A stretch of 64,000 nt of DNA. It comes from Galbula dea (Eukaryota; Chordata; Aves; Piciformes; Galbulidae). Shown here piece by piece: positions 63,216 through 64,000 of the stretch. The stretch's first letter is position 1. Each line of letters begins with the position of its first letter. A program made the translations under genes and the position numbers. Under the pieces are notes generated by a model. That model had not been told where the DNA came from. It saw nothing but the letters and a program-made list of their open reading frames with translations, and did no database searches. The stretch is from contig VWZX01007020.1 of NCBI GenBank assembly GCA_013399015.1, positions 3,135,033 through 3,199,032 of the forward strand, given 5' to 3'.

Positions 63216-64000
63216 GTCATTTATAAGAATGAGTAACTTGATTATGAGATTTCTGAGACATGAAACATGATATTATTAAAACTTACTGACCAGACAGTTA
63301 GAACAGTGTGATACAAATACAGGAGATGGGTCTTTGGCAATAGAAGGATGATGGTTAGTCACTCTGATCAGCTGTGCAAGGAGGCAGCTCTAGGGGTTGG
63401 GTAGTTGGACCTATAAAAGTGAGAATGGGCCCTTTGTACTGACTATTCATTACATTGTGGTATCTAAAGAACATAGAAAACTAAGTCTGCTCTGAGAAAT
63501 GAAGAGGTACAAAGCACTACAACAAATCAGCTATGGGCAAATAAATTTTTATCTGTATAAGAGAGCTCAATGTTATTTTTCTAGTGGAAATGTCAGAGTT
63601 GATTAAAGACTTAACATTTCTACTTAAAATGAGAGAGTAGTGGATGACACATTTTAAAGGGAGAAAAAGTCTGAGGCCTGGTAACATGGAGATAATGGGG
63701 TAAATTATTTCTGGTGTTGCTGCAGTAATTTGGTATTCAACATATTTGGTCCAAGTTTACACCACTGTACATAATATAAGTAGAAGTGCCTTGTATTAAC
63801 TATGACAAAAATACCCACTGGCAAGGTCAATATTATTAATTGTTACTCTTATTATTAACCTTTGAGCTTTTGTGTCCTCCTTGAATTAATGATTATTCAA
63901 TAACTGCTACAAGGTTGCACTTTCTAATTGCAATTAATAGAAGGGCATACCACTGGTTAACTAGGAAAAGCACTGATGCATCAGCTTCACAGTCTTGGTC
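63216..64000. other. No gene seen; TATA-like box
   Basis: AT-rich DNA with a TATAAAAG box at 63412-63419. No exon was recognised downstream within the window. Confidence 0.45.

Overview
The window looks like a piece of nuclear bird chromosome. The best evidence is dispersed, 5'-truncated CR1 LINE fragments with the avian CR1 3' tail (repeated ATTCTATGA/ATTCTGTGA-type units), plus two solo-LTR-like blocks that resemble avian endogenous retrovirus LTRs. Very old amniote repeats (MIR-like SINEs and palindromic MITE remnants) are also present. Base composition is AT-rich with few repeats, as expected of an avian intergenic or intronic region. The sequence alone does not give me the species or the chromosome.

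I found no recognisable cellular protein-coding exon, tRNA, rRNA or CRISPR array. Nearly all open frames are short, of random composition, or explained by repeats or low-complexity tracts. The window therefore reads as a gene desert or the inside of very long introns, with one clear exception: a CpG island at about 31035-31620. It is the best candidate promoter and first exon in the window. A TATA-like box lies just before it, consensus-like splice donors lie within it, and a strong splice acceptor lies about 0.7 kb downstream.

Layout: 0.4-1.5 kb, minus strand, a decayed Ty3/gypsy-type reverse transcriptase remnant (the most unusual item); 4.2-5.2 kb, an old CR1 ORF2 remnant; 6.8 kb, a CR1 tail; 7-21 kb, mostly anonymous AT-rich DNA with one A/C-rich tract at 18.9 kb; 21.5-21.8 kb, a perfect hairpin and a MIR; 23.7-28.9 kb, a repeat cluster (CR1 plus strand, LTR plus strand, CR1 minus strand, LTR minus strand); 31.0-31.6 kb, the CpG island; 35-47 kb, anonymous DNA with A/C- or T/G-rich tracts and a 10-bp tandem repeat; 48.9-49.0 kb, a strong G-quadruplex motif next to a six-N assembly gap that is flanked by an exact 20-bp duplication; 50.0 kb, a palindromic MITE remnant; 58.7 kb, a foldback with tRNA-like ends; 62.5 kb, a CR1 tail; 63.1 kb, a MIR.

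No genes can be shown to work together here. The testable biology is the decayed gypsy element, a possible unannotated CpG-island transcript, and several DNA structural motifs.
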